28,236 nt of DNA from Apostichopus californicus. Its lineage: Eukaryota > Echinodermata > Holothuroidea > Aspidochirotida > Stichopodidae. Location of the stretch: contig JAIPMN010189112.1 of assembly GCA_020650975.1 (NCBI GenBank), positions 1 through 28,236 of the forward strand, read 5' to 3'. A program made the position numbers and the translations under genes. Of this stretch, positions 1 through 11,200 are shown piece by piece (the first letter of the stretch is position 1; each line of letters begins with the position of its first letter). The notes beneath the pieces were generated by a model. It ran no database searches, was not told the DNA's origin, and worked only from the letters and a program-made list of their open reading frames with translations.

Positions 1-252
1 AGTAAATAAAGAACAAAACACCAGAATATTTAAATTTAAATTACATTGGCCAATTTGGTAAGGAGAAACTCCTGAAGTATACCAACGTTTTCTGTTGAGA
101 CTAGGTCCAGACACAAGTCCAAGTGATTCAACAAGCTCACCAGTTGGGGACTCCATTACAGTTGCATGGAACAGGCTTTTAGTTTCACTATGTTTTAAAT
201 CATTTTGCCACTCCATTAACAATTTTAACAATATTTTGGAAGGGCTGGTATG
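1..252 (-). CDS. Possible partial exon, end of a death-domain-like fold
   Basis: The minus strand is open from a possible acceptor (CCAG before position 249) to the window edge, apart from short AT-rich sequence near position 1. The translation starts SPSKILLKLLMEWQND and continues through KSLFHATVMESPTGELVESL. This resembles helices 5 and 6 of a death domain: a hydrophobic helix with LLMEW, a charged loop, then a hydrophobic helix ending in VESLG. No first half of the domain was found upstream. If spliced at the CCAG it begins in phase 2, which would fit the phase in which the DD exon at 4643 could end, but intervening exons may exist. Codon usage looks coding; the assignment is weak. Confidence 0.3.
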
Positions 253-388
253 TTAAGGTGGTAAGCCCAGATAAGGTAAGTCTACAAGTCAGGTCTCTGA
301 ATGTAAATCTTGCAAATGTGTGAGAGATTTGAAAGATTTAAAAGTATGTAGACACGTAGCTATTACTTCACTTACAATATCATAACAA

Positions 389-399
389 CCCCCCCCCCC
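389..399. repeat. Homopolymer C tract
   Basis: Eleven consecutive C residues on the plus strand, followed by GACCCC. Confidence 0.9.
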
Positions 400-509
400 G
401 ACCCCTGCTATTTGACTATTCAAATACCATAGTTGCTTACTCCGAATTGTATACCCTTCTATTTGAAACAGAAGTTTGACCTGTTAGGATATTTTAAATT
501 CCCCCTTTT

Positions 510-671
510 CTATTTTATTCTAACTAGCTTGATAGCTTTAAGAAAATAAAATTGACTGTGACTGGGTTTTATCACTTCAGGGACAATTGTACATGTGGTA
601 TTTTGCATTCCCTCATCATTGTATGAAAATTTGTCTTTTGCAATTGCAGAACCTAGCCTCTCGGTGTTAAA
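510..671 (-). CDS. Weak candidate exon of unknown function
   Basis: An open frame of about 54 codons follows a fair 3' splice site (TCTGTCTCAACAG before 671). It ends at TAG with an overlapping AATAAA on the minus strand, so it could be a terminal exon. The peptide begins FNTERLGSAIAKDKFSYNDE and has no recognisable domain. It may instead be chance open sequence. Confidence 0.15.
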   Translation of the reverse strand, partial: FNTERLGSAIAKDKFSYNDEGMQNTTCTIVPEVIKPSHSQFYFLKAIKLVRIK

Positions 672-1197
672 CTGTTGAGACAGAACACTGACTAAATTTA
701 CCATTATGCAATTTCTTTCTAGTGTCAGTTTTTCAGCGAGTTGAAGTTAATAAGCATTAAGCGAATTTATATCCTTTGTAGGTTTTATGTACATAATGTT
801 AGAACTTTAGCAGGGAAGTTAATAGGCCTAAGTAGGTTGCATATTCAAGGATGTAAACTTTCATTGCTACCCATACAAGGCATTGGTATCTTATGAAAAC
901 AAATTGGTGAGCTATGAACATAAGATATTTAATTGATATCTGTCCGTGCTTGTAGGTGCATGTGTAGTTGACATTTGTGCCCTGTAAATAGCTTTTTTTT
1001 TGTCACCGGAGCTGCTTGTGTGGTGGTTCTGGGTCTGCATCAGAATGAGATGTCATTGGTTCAATCTCCAGATATGTCTGTCTGAGATAGTCAGGGATTA
1101 GGTGGACTGCACTTGAACATCTTAGTATAAATTTAGTAGGGTACTCTTGATTATGGCTTAAAAGTGTTGGAAAGGACTAAAACCAGTATATATTGAC

Positions 1198-1210
1198 GGG
1201 GGGGGGGGGG
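1198..1210. repeat. Homopolymer G tract
   Basis: Thirteen consecutive G residues on the plus strand, then AGGGTTGG. Such tracts recur in this window, see 18319 and 21057. Confidence 0.9.
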
Positions 1211-2032
1211 AGGGTTGGAAGTTCATTATTTGATTTATGGGTTCTGATTGTTTATAATACAGTGTCACTCTATATATGATATTGAGGATACTAGCTTATT
1301 GGATATTAAGTGATTTCTTACTAACATATTGCTATAGTCTATTGTACTTATTATTCTGGATATGGTACAGTTTATGGTTTCCCAAACATTGTAGGTCGGT
1401 GGTAAAAAAAAAAATTTACTTTAAGTCGTCATGAAGGTATGTTTTTTTATTCATAACTGCTATATTAGTATTTAAAAATATTAAATTTAACCTTAATGGA
1501 TGATTTATTCGTTACAAATGATTTAATCAATAGCATTTGATGAACTCGAAATTTAAACCACTTGAATCACATTCAATTTGTGATATATTTTTCATTCATC
1601 ATTTTTACATTAATACTTTATATAGTACCAATGCTTCTGTTTAAAGCACTGTACATTCTAAACCTGTTTTCAGACTCTGCCATCATGTTGAACGCTCTGT
1701 AAAATGAAAAATTGATTTCTTTTAGGAGGGTATTATTTGCAAACCAAATTGAATCGTTGTTATGCAATTCCCATGGTGAGAACATAGACTAACTCGGACC
1801 TTAATATGAATTAACTTTATTACTTTCCTCTCAAATGTTTACTTAATTTGCTACTAGTCTATTCGTAATATTTTTTGCCATCTATAGGCCATTGACGGGT
1901 GTAAATTTACATACAATATATTGCTTAATTTCCATGTCTTATTTGCAAAAACATTTTTGAGGTATTGTAAAAACACTTCTATACTTGTTTTATGGTGAAA
2001 ATGTTTGCATCTTAAAAAATCAAATTTGTACG

Positions 2033-2417
2033 AGGGCAGGGAGGAGGAGCCGGGGGGCACTGAGGGCACGTCCCCACCACTTTTTTCCAAAAATTGCAAA
2101 TGTGCCCTACTGGCAAATAAAATGTGCCCTTTTGATGAAGTACTGTTTTTTGGATTTCTTAAGCCTTTGTTAATTTTATTATAATTATTTATTTTAAGTC
2201 TGTACATGCTATTTTTAAAATGGCGTCCCATATCATTTTGTAGCACGGTTAACAATAAACAATCTCATTAAATAGTATTGATAGCATACTAACACATATA
2301 TTTTGAAGTGATATGGCCGGTGTGTATCGGTTTATATCATAACGAGTGGTGGTTGTAGAATGAGAAAGTGCCCCTCTGATGTTGTGCCCCCCACTTTTTG
2401 GAAGCTTCATACCCCCT
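2033..2417 (+). repeat. Dispersed repeat, copy 1 of 2 (about 385 bp)
   Basis: This segment matches 25961-26355 along its whole length in the same orientation, with small indels and substitutions. Shared landmarks include CTACTGGCAAATAAAATGTG, GATATGGCCGGTGTGTATCG and AACGAGTGGTGGTTGT. Its two ends are G-rich and C-rich and roughly inverted to each other (GGGGGGCACTGAGGGCAC at the left, GTGCCCC and TGTGCCCCCC at the right), like a non-autonomous DNA element. Short open frames inside it are incidental. Confidence 0.85.
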
Positions 2418-2748
2418 GCATGAGGGGAATATTTAGGTGGTTAAGCCAATCAGTTATTGCATATTTCTGTGCCCTAGTAGTTTTATATTTCGCATAATTC
2501 TGTTTTTGTAGCTTTTATTTCAGTTTTACTGTTTACAATATATTTGATATTACAAAATTGTTGTTTTGTCCCTTTTTTAAAATTTTGCAGCAGTGTCCAA
2601 ATATAGTTAGTAGTCTTATCATCAGTGTAGTATCCCATTTCGTCTTCATCTTTGGATGCATCCTTGGACAATAGCCATATTTCTGCCTATTGATTGAGTC
2701 ACAAATCCCATTCCTTAAAAGCAGCAGTAAAATATAATTAAATCTTCA

Positions 2749-2886
2749 TAGAGTGAATTTCACTCTTGACTCCGAGTGATTCTCACTCTTTTTAGAGTGA
2801 CAAAGCCCACTCTTTTTTTAGTGAAAAGCTCACTCTTTTAAAGCGTGAATTTCACTCTTCATGGAGTAATCACTCACTACACTCTC
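2749..2886. repeat. AGAGTGA/TCACTCT interspersed palindromic repeat
   Basis: The heptamer AGAGTGA and its complement TCACTCT alternate at irregular spacing. GTGAATTTCACTCTT occurs near both ends. The pattern can fold on itself and looks like a decayed, internally repeated mobile element. No coding potential. Confidence 0.7.
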
Positions 2887-3032
2887 AGAAATAAGGACAC
2901 AAACAATTAGATGAATAAAACATGGTATATTAGATCTTCATATGCCTAGATATCTACTTCAAAATAAAATAAAACTGTTAGCAAACTGCTTATCCACTAG
3001 AGAGCCTGTGTAAGAGAATGTGTAATAGTAAG

Positions 3033-3092
3033 TTGGCCTGACGTTTCGATCCTAGCAGGATCTTCTTCAAAGGCTAAATGACAAGTAACAGT
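3033..3092. repeat. Likely dispersed repeat fragment (CCTGACGTTTCGATCCTAGC)
   Basis: The stretch from GGCCTGACGTTTCGATCCTA to AAGGCTAAATGAC resembles a motif I associate with retroelement remnants in many marine invertebrate genomes, possibly the 3' region of Penelope-like elements. On the minus strand it reads LAFEEDPARIETSGQ. The family assignment is from memory and is not proven here. Only one copy was seen in this window. Confidence 0.35.
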
Positions 3093-3589
3093 AATATACG
3101 GGACAAAAACACGCACAGAAGATCTACTTCTTAAAACGACGAGTGTGTCGGGGGGAGGGGTTAACAAGCTTGATTGAGCCGTGCTCATATATTCTTTGAC
3201 AATTGACTCAATGACAATTGATTACAGGGGATGGGACAGGAAGTTACTCTGTTCACATATTTACCTTGCTCTTTAAACAGACTTAAGCTACCACTCATGA
3301 ATGACCATATTATAACAACATTGAAATGCCATCATACTAAAGGTTACTTTCTTGATAGAGATCTGTGTAGAGATATTCAATGTACAGATTGGTGTAAGGT
3401 TTGTGTTGCAGTGAGTTACTGTGGAGGTCAAAGCGTAAGTGATCTACTGGGACATAGAAGTTGGACAAGTATATAATTATGTTGATGGATTGAAAATAGA
3501 AGCTGTTAGTAATCTTTGTGGGAAATGTGATGTAGATGGACATCCTGCCTGTGCTACTAGCTGAGAGATTGTAAGGTGAACCTAGGGTA

Positions 3590-3910
3590 AGGCGAAGATA
3601 ATGTAGCGCCCCAAAGTGTGAAGTCCAAACCCAGGCCGAGCGGTGGCGGGGTACTCGGGCAACTGGAGATCACCCGATGTCAGGGTAAAAGGGCCCTCCG
3701 GAAGTCTCCCACACGGACTAACAAGAAACATGAAACATAAGCAATGCAATGTTGGAGTTCTTTACTCTAACACAACCAAGTAGCAAGTGATTTTGGTAGT
3801 CAACTCCCGCTCCCGTTAGACCTTCCCTTAAACCAACAGAAACGGAATGTCGACTCGCATGTGGCTGCTCTCGGCGTCGTGCAGCTTCACACCCTGCGGA
3901 AGAGAAACAA
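3590..3910. other. GC- and CpG-richer block
   Basis: This block stands out from the AT-rich background, with GCGCC, CCGAGCGGTGGCGG, CCCGATG, CTCCGG and GGCGTCGTGC. On the minus strand an acceptor-like TTTCTCTTCCGCAG precedes GGTGTGAAGC, with an open frame of about 60 codons around it, but no domain is recognisable. It could be part of a repeat, an exon of the gene starting at 4941, or a short CpG-rich regulatory block. Confidence 0.3.
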
Positions 3911-4540
3911 AAGTAAAACAAATGGTTAGCAATAAATAATACATTACAAAGCCACCCGTCAATGAAATTATCTCTTGACTAGTATACAGGTAAGTAGACT
4001 AATGCTGACAGGGTTATTAATTAGTTGACAGAGTAAGGAATCATAAGAGCGATCCCAGTGATCGCAAAAATCATATTTAAATGCTTTCTGTTATACAACT
4101 ACTACTTTTCTTCGGGATTTCACTACCTTCCAAAAAATACCATGCTCTTTGCTTCTCTCTAAGTGAAAAACAATCATCACCTCGTCAAACACAAAAAAAG
4201 TAAACTGTGAGTTGCAAACAAACCATGTATAAAGTGAAGATTTAACTTTGCTCACATTGAGCAAACCCTTCCCACCATCCCAAAAGACATGTCTAACAAC
4301 ACAACCTCATCATGAAAACAGGATGCACTGAATGACAGCAAATGATATCTTTTCTATGACTATGGCAGTAACTACTGCCTACAAGGTGGAAACTTTTACC
4401 AACAGCAAAGTCAATCCTTAATCCCAGCAGTGTAAGCTGGAATGTCTATAATTAACCTAATTACTGGTCAGATATCCGACTGACCCACAAGGAACAGTTT
4501 CAAACAGAAACAAAATTGTTATCTCTTTGCTCAATTTCAG

Positions 4541-4563
4541 AATATATATATATATATATATAT
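4541..4563. repeat. (AT)n microsatellite
   Basis: A perfect run of about eleven AT dinucleotides lies about 80 bp downstream of the DD exon's 3' end (minus-strand sense). Confidence 0.9.
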
Positions 4564-4642
4564 TAAGAGTTGCCCTTAGATTAATGCAACCTTTTCTTTG
4601 CAGCATCTAAAATTGTGAATAATATTTGATGAGTAAATTTAC

Positions 4643-4941
4643 CATGTAATTTTATCCGCTAGATCTGTTCTTCCTGCACTTGATAACGCTGTTTTAAGAG
4701 AAAGGAATGTTGCTTCGTTTCCTTTAGTACGAGTCCAAATCGAAAACATTCTACGTACGCGATGTTTGGTACTTTTAGGAAACTCTTTCTCAAGATCCTC
4801 CAGAGTTTGATCCGATAAGCCTAGTTCTCTACAAATATCACGCCATTCCCCCGTTATTTTTCCAGAAATTCTCTGTAGATGAAAGAGATCAGCTTCATGT
4901 GTGGAAACCTTACTAATGATGAAGTACAATTCATTGTACAT
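4643..4941 (-). CDS. Death-domain exon (start of a third receptor or lone DD protein)
   Basis: From the ATG at 4941 the frame gives about 100 residues. Residues ~19-97 form a death domain: a first helix around DLFHLQRIS, the typical GEWRDICRELGLSD (W33) of helices 2 and 3, TLEDLEKEFP, the helix 4-5 region RVRRMFSIW, then GNEATFLSLKTAL and RTDLADKI for the last helices. This layout is typical of DDs in receptor and adaptor proteins such as FADD/MyD88-type or NLR N-termini. The frame either stops at TGG-TAA (4639) or is spliced at ATG|GTAAAT after 4643. A second possible border is an acceptor-like ATCATTAG before 4912, in which case the coding start lies elsewhere. It lies downstream of gene B on the same strand, so it fits a third member of the cluster whose NACHT part would lie beyond position 1. 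The DD is confident; the gene boundaries are not. Confidence 0.8.
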
Positions 4942-6626
4942 GGTCAAGGATCAATGATAAACCTGATTAAGTCTCATTTCTCTGAGACTTGGATGTTTTG
5001 ATGCCCTTCTGTGCACATTTTACATAGTCTTAATTACACAATAATGTGCTAATTGTACATGATTTGCTAAAAATACACCATGCTTGCTGTATGCAAATTC
5101 ATTGGATTTCATAATGATTCACAAGATAACTTCCGTTGAATTTCATTATAATTTCTTGATTACTGTCAATTTGCACCATGATGTAGTGCAAGGTAACGAT
5201 GAGTCGCTAACAACATACCATGATATACTAACTATACAAGACGATAATCATTTATAAAATGGAGTAGGTGTTGTGTACGATTATAATGTACTAACCTACC
5301 CTGTATGCATACAGATAAGGATATTTTATTTTTAAATGTCATGAAAATACGCTCCAGGCAGTTATAAACATATTATATGCTCAGACTGCTCATGCTCAGA
5401 CAGCATGCTCATGACTGCAGAAGAGTCTCGTTGCCAGGGGACACTGCACTAGGAGAGATGACCAAGTCATTCAAAGAGCTCCTTTCCTACATCTACTGTA
5501 CTGGAAGAGAAACTCAACAGAACTGAACTCAATGTTCCTCTCTTGTTGGCACCTTCCATTCCAATCTGTCTCATCTTCGCCAAATTATTAGCAACCATCA
5601 TCACATCATGCACATATCTTCAAGAGCCATTCCGAACAAGCAATCCACTGCGCACGGATGCCCAAATAAACTGCGAGACTTGCTGGTTTGTGCTGCTGTT
5701 CCACCTTTAACTTACAACTCCACCTCTGTCCAGCATGGTACTTCAAATGTACTCTTACCTCCAGATGCATTGTCTGCAAGGTCCACATCTCGGAATGAGA
5801 TTCTCTCACCACTCACACCACCCAGTACATATACAAAACAAAGGGTTACATCACTAGGAGTGGCCCTAATGTCATTTTTGGATTAAATGGATAAAATGCT
5901 TTGTTCGATCAGTGAGTTGAGCGTACCCATACACCCCCTCCCCCTCCTGCTGTCCCATCTTATTCCTCCTAACCTTCTCCTTCAAAAGCATAATCATTAA
6001 TGTTGATACTTTTACATAATATCTAGCAAAGATTATCAATTTACTTCTCTGGTAGACTCGTCTATGGCTAACGAAGTATATTAGGCCTATTCCTCATTAA
6101 TAGCGCATGCATTGTGAGTGCACAACAATTAATGGAGACATACTAGTTCTCAGATATGAGTGCAACTTTCCATACTAGTACTCAGGGCTTTATAATCATA
6201 CTTCGGGAAGGCGAATTTAGTGTTATCGTACACCAGACTTGAAGCATAAACCTGATTATATTGTCATAAAAGTGTACCATTAAAAGGTTACAGATATTCT
6301 AAAGTACACACACATACCTGTTAAGTAAAATAGAAATATATTTGGATAGTGAAAGGAGATATATTATTGAAAATATAATTTTATTGTCAGACTTACCTTG
6401 GTGAAATCTTTTAGTGTGGGCGATATCCGTTCATTCTAGCAAAGATATTATGATACATTGCAATGAGTAAGTGGCATGCCAATATATCCATTAATTGCAA
6501 TGAATTGACATGGATATATTTTAAATATGACCAATATTCAAGCTTGACCTCATATGAAAGGTGACCCAATCGGGATCTTTAGCTACGCCCTACGTTAACA
6601 GAGGGGCTCTGTCATATATCGCTCGT

Positions 6627-6648
6627 ATCAAGTTCCACGAAACTTGAT
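6627..6648. other. Short perfect hairpin
   Basis: ATCAAGTT and AACTTGAT are perfect 8-bp arms around a 6-base loop. No gene context explains it; it may be part of an unrecognised repeat. Confidence 0.4.
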
Positions 6649-8072
6649 AGGCTGTAGTCTTTGAAACCACTGAGAATTGCTTCGAGAAATCTCACATGAA
6701 ATCTTCTGGGCAAAGTACCTGCACATTCCCTTCACACAGAGAATGTCATATAATGGCTAACGTAATGGTTCGTAACACTCCCAACTAGCATCTTTTAACA
6801 AACATATTGTTGCCCACCGTCTGTTTGACATCTTTATACACGTCTGGTTCTCAACGAATCAGGAAGGTGCTTTGTGGTATTTTGAACCACGTCCGTTAAA
6901 CTGAGTTTAAGTTTAAAGTGTCAACAAAGTTGTGTTCATCCAAGTCGCCAAAATGGAATATAATGGACTTGTACATGTACATGCAATTCTTCTTATAATA
7001 TTGAAGACGAGATCTATTTCCACAACAACCACATTGATTGAGATATCTTACACAGCTATACAAAATCTTTGGCGATCTGTTAACAGGATAGATCATGCGC
7101 ATCAGGACTAAAACAGTATATTACAGTATATACGGTTCTGTTAGGACCATATTGAAGGCCCCTCCTGCAAACATTATGAAGATCCCGGTAACAAAATCCC
7201 CAAAATATACCAAGCATTTTCCTTACAACTTTGGGATCCTCATTAAAACACAGTATTCATCGGCATCCTACAAACAATCGATACGAATTAAATACATTAC
7301 ATTGCAAACACTCGAAAACATGGTTTCAACCTACACCAAAAGCTCTTCATTGTGGAGTATTAAAACTATACATTTAAAGCAGCATTTTGCGTTGAGTCGC
7401 CGTTTTCCTAAATTTTTCCGTGTCTATCAAGTTTTTATCATAATACAATCACAAAAGACAAAACTAAGACTTTCTCATACTTTTTTCCCCACAGCGAACG
7501 TTAATTATCAAGTAATTAAGGCTTTTATATGATTCTGAAAAAGTGTCTCCCTGACACATCGAATCATTTAGTATTTATCACATGCAGCTCTACAACCAAT
7601 CAATGAAGAGATGTTTATGTATGACTTGGCGCTAAAAATAGACTCATTCATTGGCATGGTAATCCCTTGCTGCAAAGCACTACTTCTCCACATGGCCTAG
7701 CCAATATGCCTTATTGCATTCCCTTGAGAGACGTTACTTTCCTCTTCTGAAAAACGTTATATTCTCCCATGTTGTTAGAGGAGGAAACTAAGGTTTTTCA
7801 AGAGAGGAAACTAACGAGTCCGGAAACTTAACGGCCCCCATTGCGCTACACTCATAGTCATAGCTACATTGCTTTTAGTGCACAATGCACAGCGTGTACA
7901 TAAAGTTATTCAGGTCTAACCAGTGTAAGTCACACACTAATAGGTCTGATTGTACCACAGTAACTAGCCTATGTAACACCGAGTAGAGTGATACAATATC
8001 GTTCTCGCGAATGTTACGTACCGATCGGGTTCTTCTGGTTCCATGACTTTCTCTCTTATGTATCCCTGCTGT

Positions 8073-8078
8073 TTTATT
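8073..8078 (-). terminator. Candidate polyadenylation signal of gene B
   Basis: AATAAA on the minus strand, about 145 nt downstream of the proposed stop codon at 8221-8223. AATAAA is common in AT-rich DNA, so support comes only from position. Confidence 0.35.
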
Positions 8079-8220
8079 TTCGCGGAGCGACGAATTTTCT
8101 TGGGTTTTTAGGGCATCGTATGCAATGAGATATGGCGTAACTGTCCCTTCGCGCAGTACGTACATCTCCTCAGCTGATTTTTGTTTACTATTTACCTTGC
8201 TATTCAAATTACCTTGTCCG

Positions 8221-8241
8221 TTATACATATTCACAAGGTTC
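8221..8241 (-). CDS. Gene B exon 11, proposed terminal micro-exon
   Basis: After a pyrimidine-rich acceptor (GACTCCTCCCACTTATAG) the phase-0 frame reads EPCEYV and then TAA at 8221. A candidate AATAAA follows at 8078. A longer frame in a different register (to 7875) overlaps and could be used if the splice junctions differ, so the C-terminus is the least sure part of gene B. Confidence 0.35.
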   Translation of the reverse strand, partial: EPCEYV

Positions 8242-11200
8242 CTATAAGTGGGAGGAGTCTATCGAAGTCAAAGATTCAAAATACGAAAATCAGAAAATGT
8301 CATATTTTTTGCACTTTTTTGGGAATAGTTTAAGTTGAAACTTTACAGTTAGCTTAGTTTACGTCATTGGTATAGTATCCTAGTATTGGAAAATCTCGAG
8401 AATCAACGCAAATTGCTGCTTTAAGTGATTAATGTGCATGCCATTGGATTCCTTACCTTAAATTAACATATGTTACTCATTTGGAACATAAATTAAGAAA
8501 AATATCAGAAGAAATATAGAATCAATGATATTTATCAGTGTATGTACATATACTTCCTTGAAATGTAAAAGATAACTTTACATAACTAGTAATAAATGCC
8601 CAAAGCAATCTCCCAATTAATTATCATTGTCATTAAAATCTAGAAGTTTCAACAGGTCTATCACCAGTCAACAACATGTTATCATCAATCTATGCTCACT
8701 GGAACACTAAACATCCCAACTTGTGTGATTGTCATTGCCTCGATTTATTTCAACGATAAAAACCTACCTCAGTTTGTACTGGTCTTTCCATCTGGTTTCC
8801 CGTGCTAGTACTGCCATCATGTTCTCCTTGTATACCAACATTACAAATAAGAAATAGTATGAAAACAATTTATAACCAATTATTAAGAGGACAAGAATGT
8901 TTGGAATTATTGTGAAGAGATCCAAAAATTTCAATTCTATATTTAAACTGATATTTAAAATATTCGGCTATAATATTCTAGATAATTTATATCAATTAAT
9001 ATAAGGATGTTATTATCCTGGAGAGAAGAAAACAATTTGCAAGTAACAAATTGCGGTTAGTAATAATTTGCTGAAACACCTGATATTCATTACAGATGTT
9101 TACTAGAGTTGTGGTAGCTGGGCTTATGCATGCGTGTTTACTTACTTGGATGTCTATAATTGTTGACAGGTTTGTGATCTTGTAATCCATTACCTGCCTA
9201 AATGAAAACATGTAACACATATTTAGTTAAAACATAAATACTGCAGAACCTAAATACTACTACTGATTAATCCCATTGTAATAATATTTTTCTTCGGAAA
9301 GTTGTTCATGACAGTTACCCCTATCACATATGCCAATGATGATGGTTGAATTTGTGTAACCTGTAACTTTGTCCTCATAGGATCAATTACATGCCAAATT
9401 CAGCAAGAAAAAAACAAATACCTTAACAAAATTTCAGAAGAATTGCCAAGAGGTATGGCAGTTGTAAAACACAAGACATGTTGCCATCAGTTTTCACCAT
9501 ATCTCAGTTGGAGATAAATAAGTATGAAAATGTGAAATTTCTTCGTGTCAGATATCTTTCACATCATAATTGGCAAATGGCAAGAATTACAGTGAATAAT
9601 GCCAGTAATTATTTATTAAGAAGTAAACTCTAACTACCACGCAAAACTAACCTTTTACAAAAAAGTTTATCCAAAATGTTATACAGTTTTTAGTTTATAT
9701 AAGAAAGCACCCGATACACACAGAGAACACAGTTACTACTGTAAATCCTAAAATTTTGTACCAAAGTAAAAGCTGGATCGTGCTATAAATCGGTATCATG
9801 TGCTATTAGGTTTACAGTAAGAACTGAGGATATGTGTAATCCCAACATATCCAGTTGTTAGGATTTGTTGGGATTACACACATCCTTAGTTCTTCCTGTA
9901 ATCTTAATAGCACATGCTACCGATGTATCATATTTATAAGCACAATCCAGTTTTTACTGTGGTACAAAGTTTCAAGATTTACAATAGCTACTGTTATCTC
10001 TGTGTGAATCGTATGAAGAAAGAACAAATACTACAATTACGAATAGGAAAAAGTCCAAACTTTTTCCATAATTCTGAGTTAAAGCTACTGTTTCGTTTTT
10101 TATCATGTTTTACAAGCATGTGTCGCATACACAATCAAAAAGGCTGCTCACACTTTATAACAGTTTTGTTAATTTCTTGTACAATGTGCAGTTTTCATAA
10201 GAAGTAGTAGCTATTCAAACATTCGAAATCACCAAAAGGAAATATATCTTACTCTCCATTCAGCAGTTTCCCAGTCCAGTGTGTGGGGAAATGATCCAAT
10301 GTCCCATTTAACTAAGAACAAATATATCGACATGATCATCAATGCAATGTTTAAAACCTAGTATACGGTTGTATTCTTAGTTCTGTATCATGGAACTGGA
10401 TGACTGAATTGGTTATGAAATACAGAAATAAGCATTCTTGTTTGTTTTTTGTACCAGGACAAGTTGATAAGACATTACATTATATAATATCCATCTTCTT
10501 GCAAATAAAACTTGCAATTGATTTAGGATAACTGCTCACAAAACTCCTGTTCTCTGAACATAAAAATCTCAGGAAATGGCAGAAAATTAATCCATTACAA
10601 ATTGCATAAAATGACTTTTAGAAGTCTAGAATTCTTTTTCAAACAGGAAAAATAGCATCGCTGAGTGCATCAAATGAGTACTTTTAAGGAGGTAGGTCTA
10701 AAAAGGCAAACCTGTTGATAAATAATGTTTTTTATCTTTAAAGACAAAATATCTTGTATTTCGTTCTGTACAAAATTTCTGCTGCAAAACGATAGAACGA
10801 AAGTTTGGCTTTACGACTTTGCGATACGCAAAGATGAAATGATTGCAGCAGCTGTGTAAGTGAGTGCTGAATACAATAATTAACATCTTAATGCAATTAA
10901 AAACTTTCAGCCTAATATGCCATTTGAGATTTTTTATAGCACACAGTATTTAAGAGAAAATATGTCAGCAGGCAGCACACTACAGGTATGATGAATCAGT
11001 ATACACGGTATCTTTATCTGGTATACACTTTAAAATTTAAAAGTGTAAACTTGGAAAAATGTCAGAAACTGTACTATCATGTTATACTTACTTTTCATCC
11101 TTCTTGATTTTATTGAAGCCTTATTAAATGCATGTATTGCCGGTGGTTCATCAGGGAAGTCAAAGCTGTGAACATATTTCATCATATCACTAAATGAGTT

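Larger units (their letters stand above)
253..2032. other. Mostly non-coding AT-rich DNA
   Basis: Apart from the weak exon candidate at 510-671, no coding region is convincing on either strand. It holds a C11 run at 389-399 and a G13 run at 1198-1210. Otherwise the sequence is unremarkable AT-rich DNA, either intergenic or intron of the gene that starts at 4941. Confidence 0.5.
4942..8220. other. Intergenic region between gene B and the DD gene
   Basis: No domain-bearing exon was found on either strand. The longest plus-strand frame (7095-7532, 145 codons) is low-complexity, K/S/Y/T-rich, and has no recognisable motif. At 5620-5880 the minus strand has a short frame (ISFRDVDLADNASG) ending near a GTAAGA donor, with no family recognised. 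The stretch next to 8220 is probably the 3' UTR of gene B and the stretch above 4942 the promoter side of the DD gene. Homopolymers and short hairpins are present. Confidence 0.45.

Noticed and set aside
1854-2255. Minus-strand frame of 133 codons
   Set aside because: It overlaps the dispersed repeat at 2033-2417, and the other copy does not preserve it as an open frame of the same length.
5606-5886. Overlapping frames on both strands as a gene or retroelement fragment
   Set aside because: Neither strand shows a recognisable domain; a GTAAGA donor-like site alone is not enough.
7095-7532. Plus-strand open frame of 145 codons
   Set aside because: Long for the AT content, but the peptide is low in acidic residues, rich in K, S, T, Y, and has no recognisable domain or flanking splice context.
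7875-8234. Minus-strand open frame of 119 codons as the last exon of gene B
   Set aside because: Mildly coding-like, but the available acceptor gives a different phase that stops after six codons; most likely it is 3' UTR. Kept only as an alternative.
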